Shown here: positions 36,783 through 43,502 of the stretch, piece by piece
Layout: each line of letters opens with the position of its first letter
How positions within the stretch are numbered: the stretch's first letter is position 1
Source of the DNA: Sphingopyxis flava
Lineage (GTDB): Bacteria; Pseudomonadota; Alphaproteobacteria; Sphingomonadales; Sphingomonadaceae
NCBI RefSeq assembly: GCF_900168005.1
Contig: NZ_FUYP01000029.1
Span: 1-43,502, forward strand
Direction of reading: 5' to 3'
Length of the DNA: 43,502 nt
Made by a program: the position numbers and the translations under genes
The notes under the pieces: generated by a model
What the model saw: only the letters and a program-made list of their open reading frames with translations
Database searches by the model: none
What the model was told of the DNA's origin: nothing

Positions 36783-36799
36783 CTCCCCGCCGCGGGGAG
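36783..36799. terminator. Bidirectional terminator-like hairpin between convergent genes
   Basis: CTCCCC (36783-36788) pairs with GGGGAG (36794-36799) around GCCGC. It lies in the 42-bp gap between the stops of the manganese exporter (plus) and the MNT-HEPN gene (minus), where a shared terminator is expected. There is no strong T-run on either side. Confidence 0.45.
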
Positions 36800-36806
36800 A
36801 TCGACT

Positions 36807-37730
36807 TCACTTTGTTTGCGAGGAGAACGCCTGGCCGAGCGCTGCTATATGCTCGCGGCAAATCGTCTCGACGAGACGCTCGAGCACGGCGACGCGCTCG
36901 CTGATCCAGCTCAGTTCCTCGGCGCTGATCTTGAATTGAGGCGAGTATCTCGCCTGGACATAGGCGAGGCGCAGCAGCTCGAAGCAGCGGCGGCTGAACT
37001 TGTTGTCGCGCGGCCAGGCTTCGATGAGCGCGGGTGCGATCTGCTCGCACTGCGAGCGGAGGAAATTGAGCCGGTGCGACTTGGGCGCATACAACGTGTT
37101 CACGAGAAGAGCGCAATGGTAGGCGCGCTCCGCTGCCTGATGAAAGGTGAAAGCCGCATCAAGGGGCTGGCCATCGTTGATGTAGTGCAGGGCACCGCGA
37201 CGGGCCGAGCCGATTTTCGGAAACCAGCAGTCAAAATACTTCTCCGCCTCGACCCGCGCTTCCTCGGGCGGCAGGTTGCGCGGCTGCGCAAACTCGAACC
37301 CTTCGGCCTCGTAGAGCGCGATGCCCTGCTCGACGATATCGACGAAGAAAGGTCGCCCGCGCTCAAGCTGCGCGTTCACGTCCTTCAGCGAATGGACGAT
37401 GAAGCTCACCGGGGCAGTCAGCGTCTTCGCGATCGTGAACGCGCGCATGAGGCGGTCCTCGGCCGCCGACCAATGCTCGAACTCGGTAAGCCGGTCATAA
37501 TTGACCACGACGAGGATGTCATAATCTGATTGGTATCCCCCGATCGGATCATCGACCCAGTCGCCGCGGCCATAGCTGCCGTAGAGCAGAATTTTGAGAA
37601 TGCGGCCCTTCCGGTTCCAGTCGGCATTGCCGCGCGCATGCGCGGCGGCAAACTCCTCGAACAGGATGCGCACGACCTCGGCAAGCTCGCGCTGCTTGGC
37701 TGGCGGGAGATGATCAAGGCCGGTTCGCAT
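36807..37730 (-). CDS. Fused MNT nucleotidyltransferase-HEPN protein
   Basis: 307 residues from ATG 37730, which has AGGGTGG just upstream. An open frame continues to 37796, but those residues do not resemble the domain. The N-terminal half is a minimal nucleotidyltransferase with GSYGRGD at 51-57 and the SDYDILV acidic motif (Asp69, Asp71). The C-terminal half is an all-helical HEPN domain (FHQAAERAYHCALLV, ending LRLAYVQARYS). I see no R-x4-6-H ribonuclease motif, so it may be a PF05168-type HEPN without RNase activity. MNT and HEPN are usually separate antitoxin and toxin (the MNT AMPylates the HEPN). Here they are one chain. Two small genes precede it on the same strand. Confidence 0.85.
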   Translation of the reverse strand: MRTGLDHLPPAKQRELAEVVRILFEEFAAAHARGNADWNRKGRILKILLYGSYGRGDWVDDPIGGYQSDYDILVVVNYDRLTEFEHWSAAEDRLMRAFTIAKTLTAPVSFIVHSLKDVNAQLERGRPFFVDIVEQGIALYEAEGFEFAQPRNLPPEEARVEAEKYFDCWFPKIGSARRGALHYINDGQPLDAAFTFHQAAERAYHCALLVNTLYAPKSHRLNFLRSQCEQIAPALIEAWPRDNKFSRRCFELLRLAYVQARYSPQFKISAEELSWISERVAVLERLVETICREHIAALGQAFSSQTK

Positions 37731-37786
37731 GAGGCCACCCTGAAAGGCGCCGGGCCGGATGGCAAGCCCATCCGGCCCGCTTTGGA

Positions 37787-38041
37787 TCATAGCCATGGCC
37801 AGACGAGCCAGGGCAGCCGCGCATGGAGGCAGCGCGACCAGATGCCGAGCGCGCGCGCAAAATCTTCGGTGACCTCCTCGACGGTAATGCCATGCCGCGC
37901 GGCGAGCTCGTCAAAGGGGGTCTTGTCGAAGCGGATCGCGAACAGGATATCGCCCTGCCGCGCGCTCATCTTGGAAAGCGCGATGCGCATGCGGCGTTCG
38001 GCGTCCTCATCGCTCACCTTGGAGAGGTCGCGACGTCTCAC
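37787..38041 (-). CDS. Small sigma-70 region 4-like helix-turn-helix protein
   Basis: 84 residues from GTG 38041, overlapping the upstream stop as GTGA. The pattern ALSKMSARQGDILFAIRF, then FDELAARHGITVEEVTEDFARAL, is that of sigma-70 region 4: a first helix ending where transcription-initiation factors read 'LP..qR.v', then LA...GIT..EV as the helix-turn-helix. Sigma regions 1-3 are missing, so this is not a complete sigma factor. Similar short proteins occur on sphingomonad plasmids and integrative elements and are presumed DNA-binding regulators. It is 57 bp upstream of the MNT-HEPN start and may be co-transcribed with it. Confidence 0.7.
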   Translation of the reverse strand: MRRRDLSKVSDEDAERRMRIALSKMSARQGDILFAIRFDKTPFDELAARHGITVEEVTEDFARALGIWSRCLHARLPWLVWPWL

Positions 38042-38256
38042 GGCTCCGCTCCTGCAAAGGCGAGGAGAGAGACGCGCGTCCGGATCGCCAGGCCCGCAGC
38101 GCGGAAGATCGCCCTCTCATCGCAGCGCAGCACCGCGAGCCATGCTGCGCGATCCCAGGGCTGCAGCCAGGGCAGCCGCTCTTCCTCGAGCTCGGCGATG
38201 ACCTTGCTCGTGACCTTAAAATAGAGGTTTGCTCTCTCGTTTAGCTCTCTGCGCAT
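38038..38256 (-). CDS. Short ArdC N-terminal-like protein (possibly truncated antirestriction gene)
   Basis: 72 residues from ATG 38256, with GAGG five bases upstream. Residues 8-36 (ANLYFKVTSKVIAELEEERL then PWLQPWD) closely follow the start of the ArdC/ssDNA-binding DUF1738 domain ('Y..vT..ii..LE.G..PW..PW'), found in antirestriction proteins of conjugative elements. The rest does not continue the ArdC pattern in any frame I checked, so the gene looks cut down to the first helices. It retains a good ribosome-binding site and GTGA coupling to the next gene, which argues that it is still translated. It could be a decayed ArdC or a small protein made from its N-terminus. Confidence 0.55.
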   Translation of the reverse strand: MRRELNERANLYFKVTSKVIAELEEERLPWLQPWDRAAWLAVLRCDERAIFRAAGLAIRTRVSLLAFAGAEP

Positions 38257-38363
38257 ATCCTCATCTCTTTCCAGCCACCGCACTTGCGGCCCGGACGGGG
38301 GCGGAAGGTGGGCGGCAGGAAGGAGCCGGCAGCCCCGCTTGCATCGGGCGCGCCGCATCCGAA

Positions 38364-38405
38364 GGACCGCAACGAAGTGCAGGACCCGCACGCGGGTTGC
38401 GGTCC
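38364..38405. repeat. 10-bp inverted repeat with an inner stem
   Basis: GGACCGCAAC at 38364-38373 is the exact reverse complement of GTTGCGGTCC at 38396-38405. Inside the 22-nt spacer a second pair (GTGC at 38377-38380 and GCAC at 38388-38391) could extend the structure. It resembles a replication or transfer-origin type cruciform or a dimer-protein operator, but no function can be assigned. Confidence 0.5.
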
Positions 38406-38642
38406 GGCCGGGCGGGGCTAAGGCGCGTGACGCCCGCCTTCGTCCCCGCCGCGCCGCGACGAGACAATCCGCCGCGCGAGCGGCGACCGCATGCGCGCTG
38501 GCGGTACACTTCCTCGGGACGAATCGGCGAGCGCGGCGCGCCATTCAGGAGAATCTGGCCCTCAAAGGCGGCCTCATCAAGTCCCGCCGCGCGCTCCTGA
38601 GACGGCGTGAGAATAATTATTTTGCCTGGCCAAAACCCGCCG

Positions 38643-38673
38643 ATTCTACGCTAGAGTTTCCTATTCTACGCTA
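38643..38673. repeat. 11-bp direct repeat with two-turn spacing
   Basis: ATTCTACGCTA occurs at 38643-38653 and again at 38663-38673, start to start 20 bp, i.e. two DNA helical turns, in the only AT-rich part of the gap. This spacing suits cooperative binding of a regulator on one face of the DNA. It lies 77-87 bp upstream of the AlpA hairpin. Confidence 0.55.
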
Positions 38674-38749
38674 AAATACGACGTAGCCGCTCTGCGAGCG
38701 AAACCTTGCCCTGGGGCGGTGTTGACGAGCGCAGGGCCCATCATCTTCA

Positions 38750-38799
38750 ATGCGGTCATGTCGGCTTATGGCCTGCCAGCACATGGAGGATGACCGCAT
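38750..38799 (+). promoter_or_regulatory. Inverted repeat embedding the AlpA-type start codon
   Basis: ATGCGGTCAT (38750-38759) and ATGACCGCAT (38790-38799) are perfect reverse complements. The 3' arm contains the first two bases of the start codon at 38798, and the GGAGGA ribosome-binding site (38785-38790) lies at the end of the 30-nt loop. In RNA this would hide the start codon. In DNA it could be an autoregulatory operator. Confidence 0.6.
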
Positions 38800-39025
38800 G
38801 GCACTTCAGTCTCGCTTGCGCATGATGCGTCTCAATGAAGTCCTGAACCTCACCGGCCTCAGCCGCGCAACGCTCTACCGAAAGATCGCCGCGGGGACCT
38901 TCCCGGCGCAGCACAAGATCGCGGCGCGTTGCTGCGGCTGGCGGGCGAGCGAGGTCGACCTATGGCTGCGCAATCCCATGAGCTTCACCGTCGCGGACCT
39001 TGATCCGGACCGCGATGCCGCCTGA
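38798..39025 (+). CDS. AlpA-type helix-turn-helix regulator
   Basis: 75 residues from ATG 38798, with GGAGGA seven bases upstream. The frame is open from 38750, but the upstream part contains the hairpin. The sequence MRLNEVLNLTGLSRATLYRKIAAGTFP, then KIAARCCGWRASEVDLWLRNP, is the AlpA/phage-regulatory winged-helix pattern: GLSR-T-YR recognition helix, G-FP and GW-SE-WL. AlpA proteins are small activators of excision or element genes in prophages and integrative elements. No integrase is in the window, but the family and the traA module nearby mark this as element territory. Confidence 0.85.
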   Translation: MALQSRLRMMRLNEVLNLTGLSRATLYRKIAAGTFPAQHKIAARCCGWRASEVDLWLRNPMSFTVADLDPDRDAA

Positions 39026-39182
39026 GCACGGGCGCGCCGCCAGGCCGCCTGCGCGCCGCCAGAGGGCGCCTCTTCTTCGTGCCCCGCGAAAGCCGATACC
39101 CAGCGCGCGGCGCCCGCCGCGCGGCAACGACGCGCGGATTTCATGCGTAGAAGCCGGGACGAGCATTGCTGAGGGAGTATCC

Positions 39183-39740
39183 ATGAAAAGACCCGTCTTT
39201 GCCGCTGGCGCGGCGACCGCGATCGCTGCGCCGCTCGCCTATCTTCTGTGGAGATATTATCCGCGTCCCGGGCCGGTCGGAAACCACGCCGTTCCCGAGC
39301 CTGCCAAGGTCGTCGAACTTCAACGCTACATGGGGCGCTGGTACGAACAATTCCGCTATGATGCCTCGTTCGAGGAAGGGCTCGAAGCGGTGACGGCGGA
39401 TTATTCGCTCCGCCCTGACGGGAGCGTGCGCGTCGTGAACCAGGGTCGCACGGGCGGGCCTCAGGGCAGGCGGCGCAAATCGACCGGCAAAGCGAAGCTT
39501 GCCGACCGCGCGACCAATGCCAAGCTCAAGGTCTCCTTCTTTGGCCCCTTCTATGGCGATTATTGGGTCCTCGACCATGGCGACGACTATGAATGGTCGA
39601 TCGTGGGCGAGCCATCGGGGCGCTACCTTTGGGTATTGACCAGGGAGGCCAGGCCCGCGCCCCGAACTCTTGACGAGCTCGAGGCGCGCGTGAAGGCGCT
39701 CGGCTACGACTGGTCGCTTATCCACGTCACGCAGCACTGA
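39183..39740 (+). CDS. Bacterial lipocalin (Blc-like)
   Basis: 185 residues, ATG 39183 with GAGGGAG upstream. The N-terminus has a hydrophobic signal/anchor (about 5-24) without a lipobox Cys, unlike E. coli Blc. The lipocalin fold shows the GxW motif YMGRWYEQFRYDASFEEG (Gly51, Trp53), the ADYSLRPDGSVRVVNQGR strand pair, and the YGDYWVLDHGDDYEWSIVGEPSGRYLWVLTRE block, which is the strongest Blc signature. It binds lysophospholipids or other hydrophobic ligands at the envelope. It lies between element-type genes, so it may be cargo. Confidence 0.88.
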   Translation: MKRPVFAAGAATAIAAPLAYLLWRYYPRPGPVGNHAVPEPAKVVELQRYMGRWYEQFRYDASFEEGLEAVTADYSLRPDGSVRVVNQGRTGGPQGRRRKSTGKAKLADRATNAKLKVSFFGPFYGDYWVLDHGDDYEWSIVGEPSGRYLWVLTREARPAPRTLDELEARVKALGYDWSLIHVTQH

Positions 39741-39760
39741 TCGCGAAAGCGCCTTCCCGA

Positions 39761-39979
39761 TCACGGGCGATGACCATTCTCATCGGCCAGGACGCGGCGT
39801 CCATGCTCGCGCCAGAGCGCTAGTTTCACATCGCGCTCGTCGCCCTTGAGCGTCGCAGCCGCTTCGAGGAAGAGGCCCAAAAGGATCGCGGGATCATCGG
39901 CGGCAAGCTCGGCGAGTTCGGCTTTCACGACAAGCCTGCCGAGCTCGATCAATCGGCGCGCGCGCTGTTGGCGTTTCAT
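39761..39979 (-). CDS. traD: Conjugal transfer protein TraD (Ti-type)
   Basis: 72 residues from ATG 39979. The core RARRLIELGRLVVKAELAELAADDPAILLGLFLEAA is the small-TraD pattern ('R.R..IeLGgLv.KAgL..l..d'), and the length matches the roughly 70-residue Ti-type TraD. The frame is open up to 40183, but this would overlap traC by almost 190 bp and encode Arg/Ala-rich sequence, so the short start is preferred although its ribosome-binding site is weak. TraD acts with TraC in DNA processing at the origin of transfer. Its detailed role is not well defined. It lies 16 bp after traC. Confidence 0.75.
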   Translation of the reverse strand: MKRQQRARRLIELGRLVVKAELAELAADDPAILLGLFLEAAATLKGDERDVKLALWREHGRRVLADENGHRP

Positions 39980-39995
39980 GAGCCGGACGCGCCTG

Positions 39996-40319
39996 TCATG
40001 CCAGGCGCGCGTCGCCTGAAGGCGATTGCGGGCCTGTGTGGCGCGGCGCTGCGCGGCGTCGGTCGCTGCAAGCCCCTTTGCGAGCGCGGGAGCGGCCCGG
40101 GCGAAAAAAGTCGGCGCCGCTCTCGCGCCACGCCTCCTTTCGCGAAGCATCCGCGCCGCCAACATCGAGAAGCACGCCGGCAAGCTGTTCGATCGAGAGG
40201 GCAGCTGCCCCGGTGGCTCCTACCAGCTCGCCAAGCTGGCATTGCCTTTTCGTCTTGAGCGCCTTCGATCGGTCGCTGAGCGTTCGCAGCTCGGCATCAA
40301 AATCACGCGGTTTTGGCAT
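39996..40319 (-). CDS. traC: Conjugal transfer protein TraC (Ti-type)
   Basis: 107 residues from ATG 40319, with AGGA about seven bases upstream. MPKPRDFDAELRTLSDRSKALKTKRQCQLGELV, then ATGAAALSIEQLAGVLLD and KEAWRESGADFFRP, is the TraC pattern of Ti-like transfer systems (a helical relaxosome accessory protein of about 80-100 residues). The last 30 or so residues are Arg-rich and poorly conserved looking. It runs divergently from traA, leaving 171 bp between the start codons, the arrangement in which the transfer origin lies between traC and traA. Confidence 0.78.
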   Translation of the reverse strand: MPKPRDFDAELRTLSDRSKALKTKRQCQLGELVGATGAAALSIEQLAGVLLDVGGADASRKEAWRESGADFFRPGRSRARKGACSDRRRAAPRHTGPQSPSGDARLA

Positions 40320-40490
40320 TGTCCGTCCTTCCATCCAATGGGTCGGACGAACCAACTATGCCGAGTCGCTGCGTCAAACAAGGCGCTGAAATATAACGAG
40401 ATCATATGACACAATCCGCGACAGAATCGCCCATAAAGAGGGTTTTGCCGCGTGCGGAGGCGCGCATCTTGCTGTAAATGGACCGCCCTC
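40320..40490. other. traC-traA intergenic region, candidate oriT
   Basis: In Ti-type systems oriT sits between divergent traC and traA. This 171-bp gap has an 8-bp imperfect inverted repeat (GTCCGTCC 40321-40328 / GGTCGGAC 40341-40348), an AT-rich centre (AAATATAACGAGATCATATGACA, with ATATAA and CATATG), a CCGC-GT-GCGG hairpin at 40448-40457, and just before the traA start TAAATGGACCGCCCTC. The last stretch recalls the MOBQ nic consensus TAAGTGCGCCCT but has a 3-base insertion. It also must hold both promoters. The oriT call is positional. Confidence 0.4.
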
Positions 40491-43334
40491 ATGGCGATCT
40501 ATCATTTCCAGGTGAGCGTCATTTCCCGCTCTTCGGGCAGCAGTGCGGTCGCAGCGGCAGCCTATCGTTCGGCCGGCAGGCTCTATGATGAGCGATACGG
40601 GCGCACCCGCAATTTTTCGAACAAGGCTGGCGTCGTGCACAGCGAGGTCCTGCTTCCTGAAGGCGCGAATGAGCGCTGGTTAAATCGTGAATGGCTCTGG
40701 AATGATGTCGAGGCCCGCGAGATCCGTAAGGACGCGCAGCTCGCCCGCGAGATCGTGTTTGCCATCCCCAGCGAGATGACCCAAGGGCAGGGGATCGAAT
40801 TGGCCCGCGATTTCGTCGGACGCGAATTTGTCGACCGCGGCATGGTCGCCGACCTCAATGTGCATTGGGACATCGGTGCACGAGGGGGCCCCAATCGGCA
40901 CGCGCATGTCATGCTGACAATGCGCGAGACAAGGGCCGGCCAGGAAGGTCCCGCAGCGTTCGGGCCCAAGGTAACCGAATGGGGCCGCAGAGAGCTGCTG
41001 ATGCATTGGCGGGCAGCATGGGCGGACCACGTCAATGAGCGCCTGGCGACCCTCGATATCGATGCCCGGATCGATCACCGCAGCCTGAAGGCGCAAGGGA
41101 GCGACCTTGAACCTCAAAATAAGATCGGTGCTGCAGCCTTGCGTATGGCGGCGCGGGGCCTCCATTCCGATCGCCTTGCCGAGCATGCCGAGATCGCGCG
41201 CTCAAACGGCGAAGGGCTCATCGCCAACCCCGCGACCGCGATCGACGCGATCACCCATGGGCAAGCTACCTTCACCACACGCGATCTTGCGATGTTCGCG
41301 CACCGCCATAGCGACGGCAAGGAGCAGTTCGACGCGGTGATGGCAGCGGTCAAATCCTCGCCCGAGCTGATATCGCTCGGCAAGGACGCGCGCGGCGACG
41401 AGCGCTTTACGTCGCGCGCGATGATCGAGATCGAGAAACGGCTCGAGCGCGCGACCGACGCCCTCGACGCAAGACGCCGTCACGGCGTCGGCGATCGTCA
41501 CCGCGAGCACGCACTCGCGCGGGCCTCGGCTCGGGGCTTTGAACTTTCCGCCGAGCAACGCGGCGCGCTCGAGCACATCACCAGCGCGCGCGGGATCAGC
41601 AATGTCATTGGCTATGCGGGGACGGGCAAGAGCGCGCTGCTTGGCGCCGCGCGCGAGGCATGGGAGGCCGCGGGCTACCAGGTGCAGGGAGCGGCGCTCG
41701 CGGGCGTCGCCGCCGAGGGTCTCGAACAGGGCTCGGGCATCGCCTCGCGCACGCTTGCAAGCCTGGAGCATCAATGGGCAAATGATCGCGCGCGCCTGAC
41801 CGGCAAGCATGTCCTTGTCATCGACGAGGCGGGCCTCGTCGGGACGCGTCAGCTCGAACGCATCGTGTCGGAGGCCGAGCGCCGCGGCGCCAAGATCGTT
41901 CTCGTCGGCGACCCGCAGCAGCTTCAGGCGATCGAGGCGGGCGCTGCCTTTCGCGCCGCCGCCGAGCGGCACGGCGCGATCGAGATCATGGACATCCGCC
42001 GGCAGCGGGCGGACTGGCAACGCGAAGCAACGCGCGAGCTTGCCACAGGGAGGACAGGCGAGGCGATCGCGCGCTATGCCGAGGCGGGCTTCGTTCATGC
42101 AGCCGACACACGCGAGGCGGCGCGCACCGCGCTGGTCGATGCCTGGGAACGCGATCGCCAAACCCATCCCGAAGCAAGTCGCATCATCCTCACCCATACC
42201 AATGCCGAGCGCAAGCAGCTCAACAAGGCGGTGCGTGAACGGCTGAAGGCCCGCGGCGCGCTCGGCGATGGAGTGGCGCTCGAGGTTGAGCGCGGAACGC
42301 GCGTCTTTGCGCCGGGCGACCGGATCATGTTCCTCAAGAATGAGCGCGCGCTCGGCGTCAAGAACGGCTCGCTCGGGACGGTGCAGTCCGTGCACCCAGT
42401 GCGGATGGGCGTGATGCTCGATGACGGGCGCAGCGTCGCGTTCGACCTCAAGGATTACGCCCACGTCGACCATGGTTATGCAGCGACGATTCACAAGGCG
42501 CAGGGGATGACGGTCGATCGCGCCCAGGTGCTCGCGACGCAGGGGGTGGACAGCCACTCGATCTATGTCGCACTATCCAGACATCGCTTGGCTGTCGATC
42601 TTTACTATGGGCGCGACGATTTTGCGAACCAATCGAGGCTCATAAGCGCCGCATCGCGTGAGCGCGGCAAGGATATGGCCAGCGATTATCGAGGTCAGCG
42701 CGGTTCCGGGATCGCGGACCTGCGATCGCGCATTCGATCGCTCGGTGCTTCTTCAGCGCGCAGCGAGCTTGAAAAGGCGATCGAACGCTTTGCGCGCGTC
42801 ACCAAGGCGATTGTCGAGATCCGGCGCGAGGGGGGCAAGGAGTCGCCGCAGGAGCTTGAGACTTACCGCAGCGCCGGGAAGGCGCTCGATGTGCTGCGCC
42901 CTGGCGGTGCGACCGAACTGCGGGAAGCGTTCGGGCAGAGCGAGAAGCTCACCCGCGAGGCGGCCGAAGGGCGGACCGGGCGCGCGATTGCCGAGATGGA
43001 GCAGCGCCAGGCGGCAAGGGCGGCCGAGCGCAATGCCGCAGCGCGTGAGCAGGCCCGCCTGACGGCCGAAACCGAGAAGCGCGCGGAGCAGTTTGTCAGC
43101 GCCTGGACGAAGGAAAGCGCGCGGGCGAAAGATGGAGCAAGCCATGCCGCGCGCCGTGAAGCGCGCGCCAAACTGGCGAGCATGGCGAAGAGCCTCGAGC
43201 GCGACCCGGAACTCGGGGCGCTGCTCCTGAGCCGGCGAAAGCAGCTTGGCCTCGACGCCGCCAGCACGAAAAAGCTGTCCCAGGATATCCAGCAATATCT
43301 TGGGAGTGGACGGGGGATCGGTATTTCGATGTAG
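40491..43334 (+). CDS. traA: Ti-type conjugative relaxase-helicase TraA (MobA/MobL family)
   Basis: 947 residues from ATG 40491. An extension to GTG 40452 would overlap the hairpin and does not match the family start MAIYHFQ. Residues 1-220 are the MOBQ relaxase with catalytic-type Tyr25 (AAAAYRSAGRLYDE) and the metal-binding HWD (His125) plus NRHAHVMLTMR (His137, His139). The second part is a RecD/UvrD-like helicase: Walker A GYAGTGKS at 374-381, Walker B VLVIDEAG at 441-448, GDPQQL at 473-478, and ATIHKAQGMTVDRAQVL near 670. The C-terminus is a charged coiled-coil. TraA nicks oriT, stays bound to the strand and unwinds it. It is full-length and undamaged. Confidence 0.93.
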   Translation: MAIYHFQVSVISRSSGSSAVAAAAYRSAGRLYDERYGRTRNFSNKAGVVHSEVLLPEGANERWLNREWLWNDVEAREIRKDAQLAREIVFAIPSEMTQGQGIELARDFVGREFVDRGMVADLNVHWDIGARGGPNRHAHVMLTMRETRAGQEGPAAFGPKVTEWGRRELLMHWRAAWADHVNERLATLDIDARIDHRSLKAQGSDLEPQNKIGAAALRMAARGLHSDRLAEHAEIARSNGEGLIANPATAIDAITHGQATFTTRDLAMFAHRHSDGKEQFDAVMAAVKSSPELISLGKDARGDERFTSRAMIEIEKRLERATDALDARRRHGVGDRHREHALARASARGFELSAEQRGALEHITSARGISNVIGYAGTGKSALLGAAREAWEAAGYQVQGAALAGVAAEGLEQGSGIASRTLASLEHQWANDRARLTGKHVLVIDEAGLVGTRQLERIVSEAERRGAKIVLVGDPQQLQAIEAGAAFRAAAERHGAIEIMDIRRQRADWQREATRELATGRTGEAIARYAEAGFVHAADTREAARTALVDAWERDRQTHPEASRIILTHTNAERKQLNKAVRERLKARGALGDGVALEVERGTRVFAPGDRIMFLKNERALGVKNGSLGTVQSVHPVRMGVMLDDGRSVAFDLKDYAHVDHGYAATIHKAQGMTVDRAQVLATQGVDSHSIYVALSRHRLAVDLYYGRDDFANQSRLISAASRERGKDMASDYRGQRGSGIADLRSRIRSLGASSARSELEKAIERFARVTKAIVEIRREGGKESPQELETYRSAGKALDVLRPGGATELREAFGQSEKLTREAAEGRTGRAIAEMEQRQAARAAERNAAAREQARLTAETEKRAEQFVSAWTKESARAKDGASHAARREARAKLASMAKSLERDPELGALLLSRRKQLGLDAASTKKLSQDIQQYLGSGRGIGISM

Positions 43335-43373
43335 GCTCGCCCATCCTTCGCGAAAGCCTCTCCTATTCACCGG

Positions 43374-43502
43374 TCAACCGACGACTCGCTCCATCATCGC
43401 CTTGAGCGGCGTGCCGGCATCGGCGAGCTGCTCAGGGGAGGCGCGAAGTCCTGCGGTGACGATCATGCGGCCCTGCACATAGTCCCTGGTCGCATTGACG
43501 CA
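43374..43502 (-). CDS. Unrecognised C-terminal fragment at the window edge
   Basis: An open minus-strand frame enters from beyond 43502 and stops at 43374. The visible 42 residues read ...[20 protein letters not shown] followed by [16 protein letters not shown]. Composition is ordinary for a real protein, and it fills the space after traA with only 39 bp between stops. I do not recognise the family, and the start lies outside the window. Confidence 0.45.
   Translation of the reverse strand, partial: CVNATRDYVQGRMIVTAGLRASPEQLADAGTPLKAMMERVVG

Larger units (their letters stand above)
38257..38749. other. Non-coding stretch of the mobile-like region with several repeats
   Basis: There is no gene I can support in these about 490 bp. 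Frames on both strands are long only because of GC bias and encode Arg/Ala/Pro-rich sequences. The stretch carries an inverted repeat at 38364-38405 and an 11-bp direct repeat at 38643-38673, listed separately. It becomes locally AT-rich near 38610-38680 (GAATAATTATTTTG), a likely promoter region for the AlpA-type gene. Confidence 0.5.

Noticed and set aside
38257..38544. Upstream extension of the ArdC-like frame to 168 residues
   Set aside because: The added part is Arg/Ala/Pro-rich, while ATG 38256 has a good ribosome-binding site and starts the ArdC-like sequence.
39980..40183. Longer TraD start overlapping traC
   Set aside because: The added residues are Arg/Ala-rich and overlap almost 190 bp of traC. 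The short form matches the usual length of Ti-type TraD.
41202..42557. 451-residue minus-strand frame inside traA
   Set aside because: It is antisense to the helicase domain with Walker motifs, and has no signal, motif or start context of its own.

Overview
The window looks like a chromosomal segment of an alphaproteobacterium of the sphingomonad group (Sphingopyxis, Sphingomonas, Sphingobium or Novosphingobium). This is inferred from the high-GC, CG-rich codon use, the Wza/Wzc-type export genes beside WecB/WecC and Pgl-like genes, the SelO and TamA/TamB neighbours, and the Ti-type traA/traC/traD module. I cannot name a species from sequence alone.

Region 1 (about 0.5-22.4 kb) is a large surface-polysaccharide locus. 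A PPP-family phosphatase and an O-antigen ligase-like membrane protein are followed by a Wza-type export lipoprotein, a Wzc-type co-polymerase/tyrosine kinase with a tyrosine-rich tail, a conserved-looking unknown protein and a UDP-glucuronate 4-epimerase. A tightly coupled run then carries wecB and wecC (UDP-ManNAcA supply), a Wzx-like flippase, a glycosyltransferase, a hexapeptide acyltransferase, a Wzy-like polymerase, a heparinase II/III-like lyase, a WbuB-like glycosyltransferase, and a PglC-like sugar-1-phosphate transferase with PglD- and PglE-like enzymes. A convergent PglF/WbpM-like 4,6-dehydratase completes the set for UDP-di-N-acetylbacillosamine. Most junctions are ATGA, GTGA or TAATG overlaps. 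The stretch at about 10.8-14.9 kb is visibly AT-rich compared with the rest, as usual for horizontally exchanged wzx/wzy genes.

Region 2 (22.7-27.5 kb) is a minus-strand vitamin B12 uptake operon, btuB-btuF-btuC-btuD, preceded by a well-preserved cobalamin riboswitch.

Region 3 (27.5-36.8 kb) is core-like. It holds selO (protein AMPylase), tamA-tamB-small lipoprotein as a coupled operon, and a GDT1/UPF0016 manganese exporter preceded by a yybP-ykoY-type manganese riboswitch.

Region 4 (36.8-43.5 kb) has the character of an integrated plasmid or conjugative element. It contains a fused MNT-HEPN protein, a sigma-region-4-like small protein coupled to a short ArdC-like fragment, an AlpA-type regulator whose start codon lies in a perfect inverted repeat, a lipocalin, and the divergent traD-traC / traA arrangement typical of Ti-like transfer regions, where an oriT would be expected between traC and traA. 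No integrase, tRNA, rRNA, CRISPR array or intact insertion sequence was seen.
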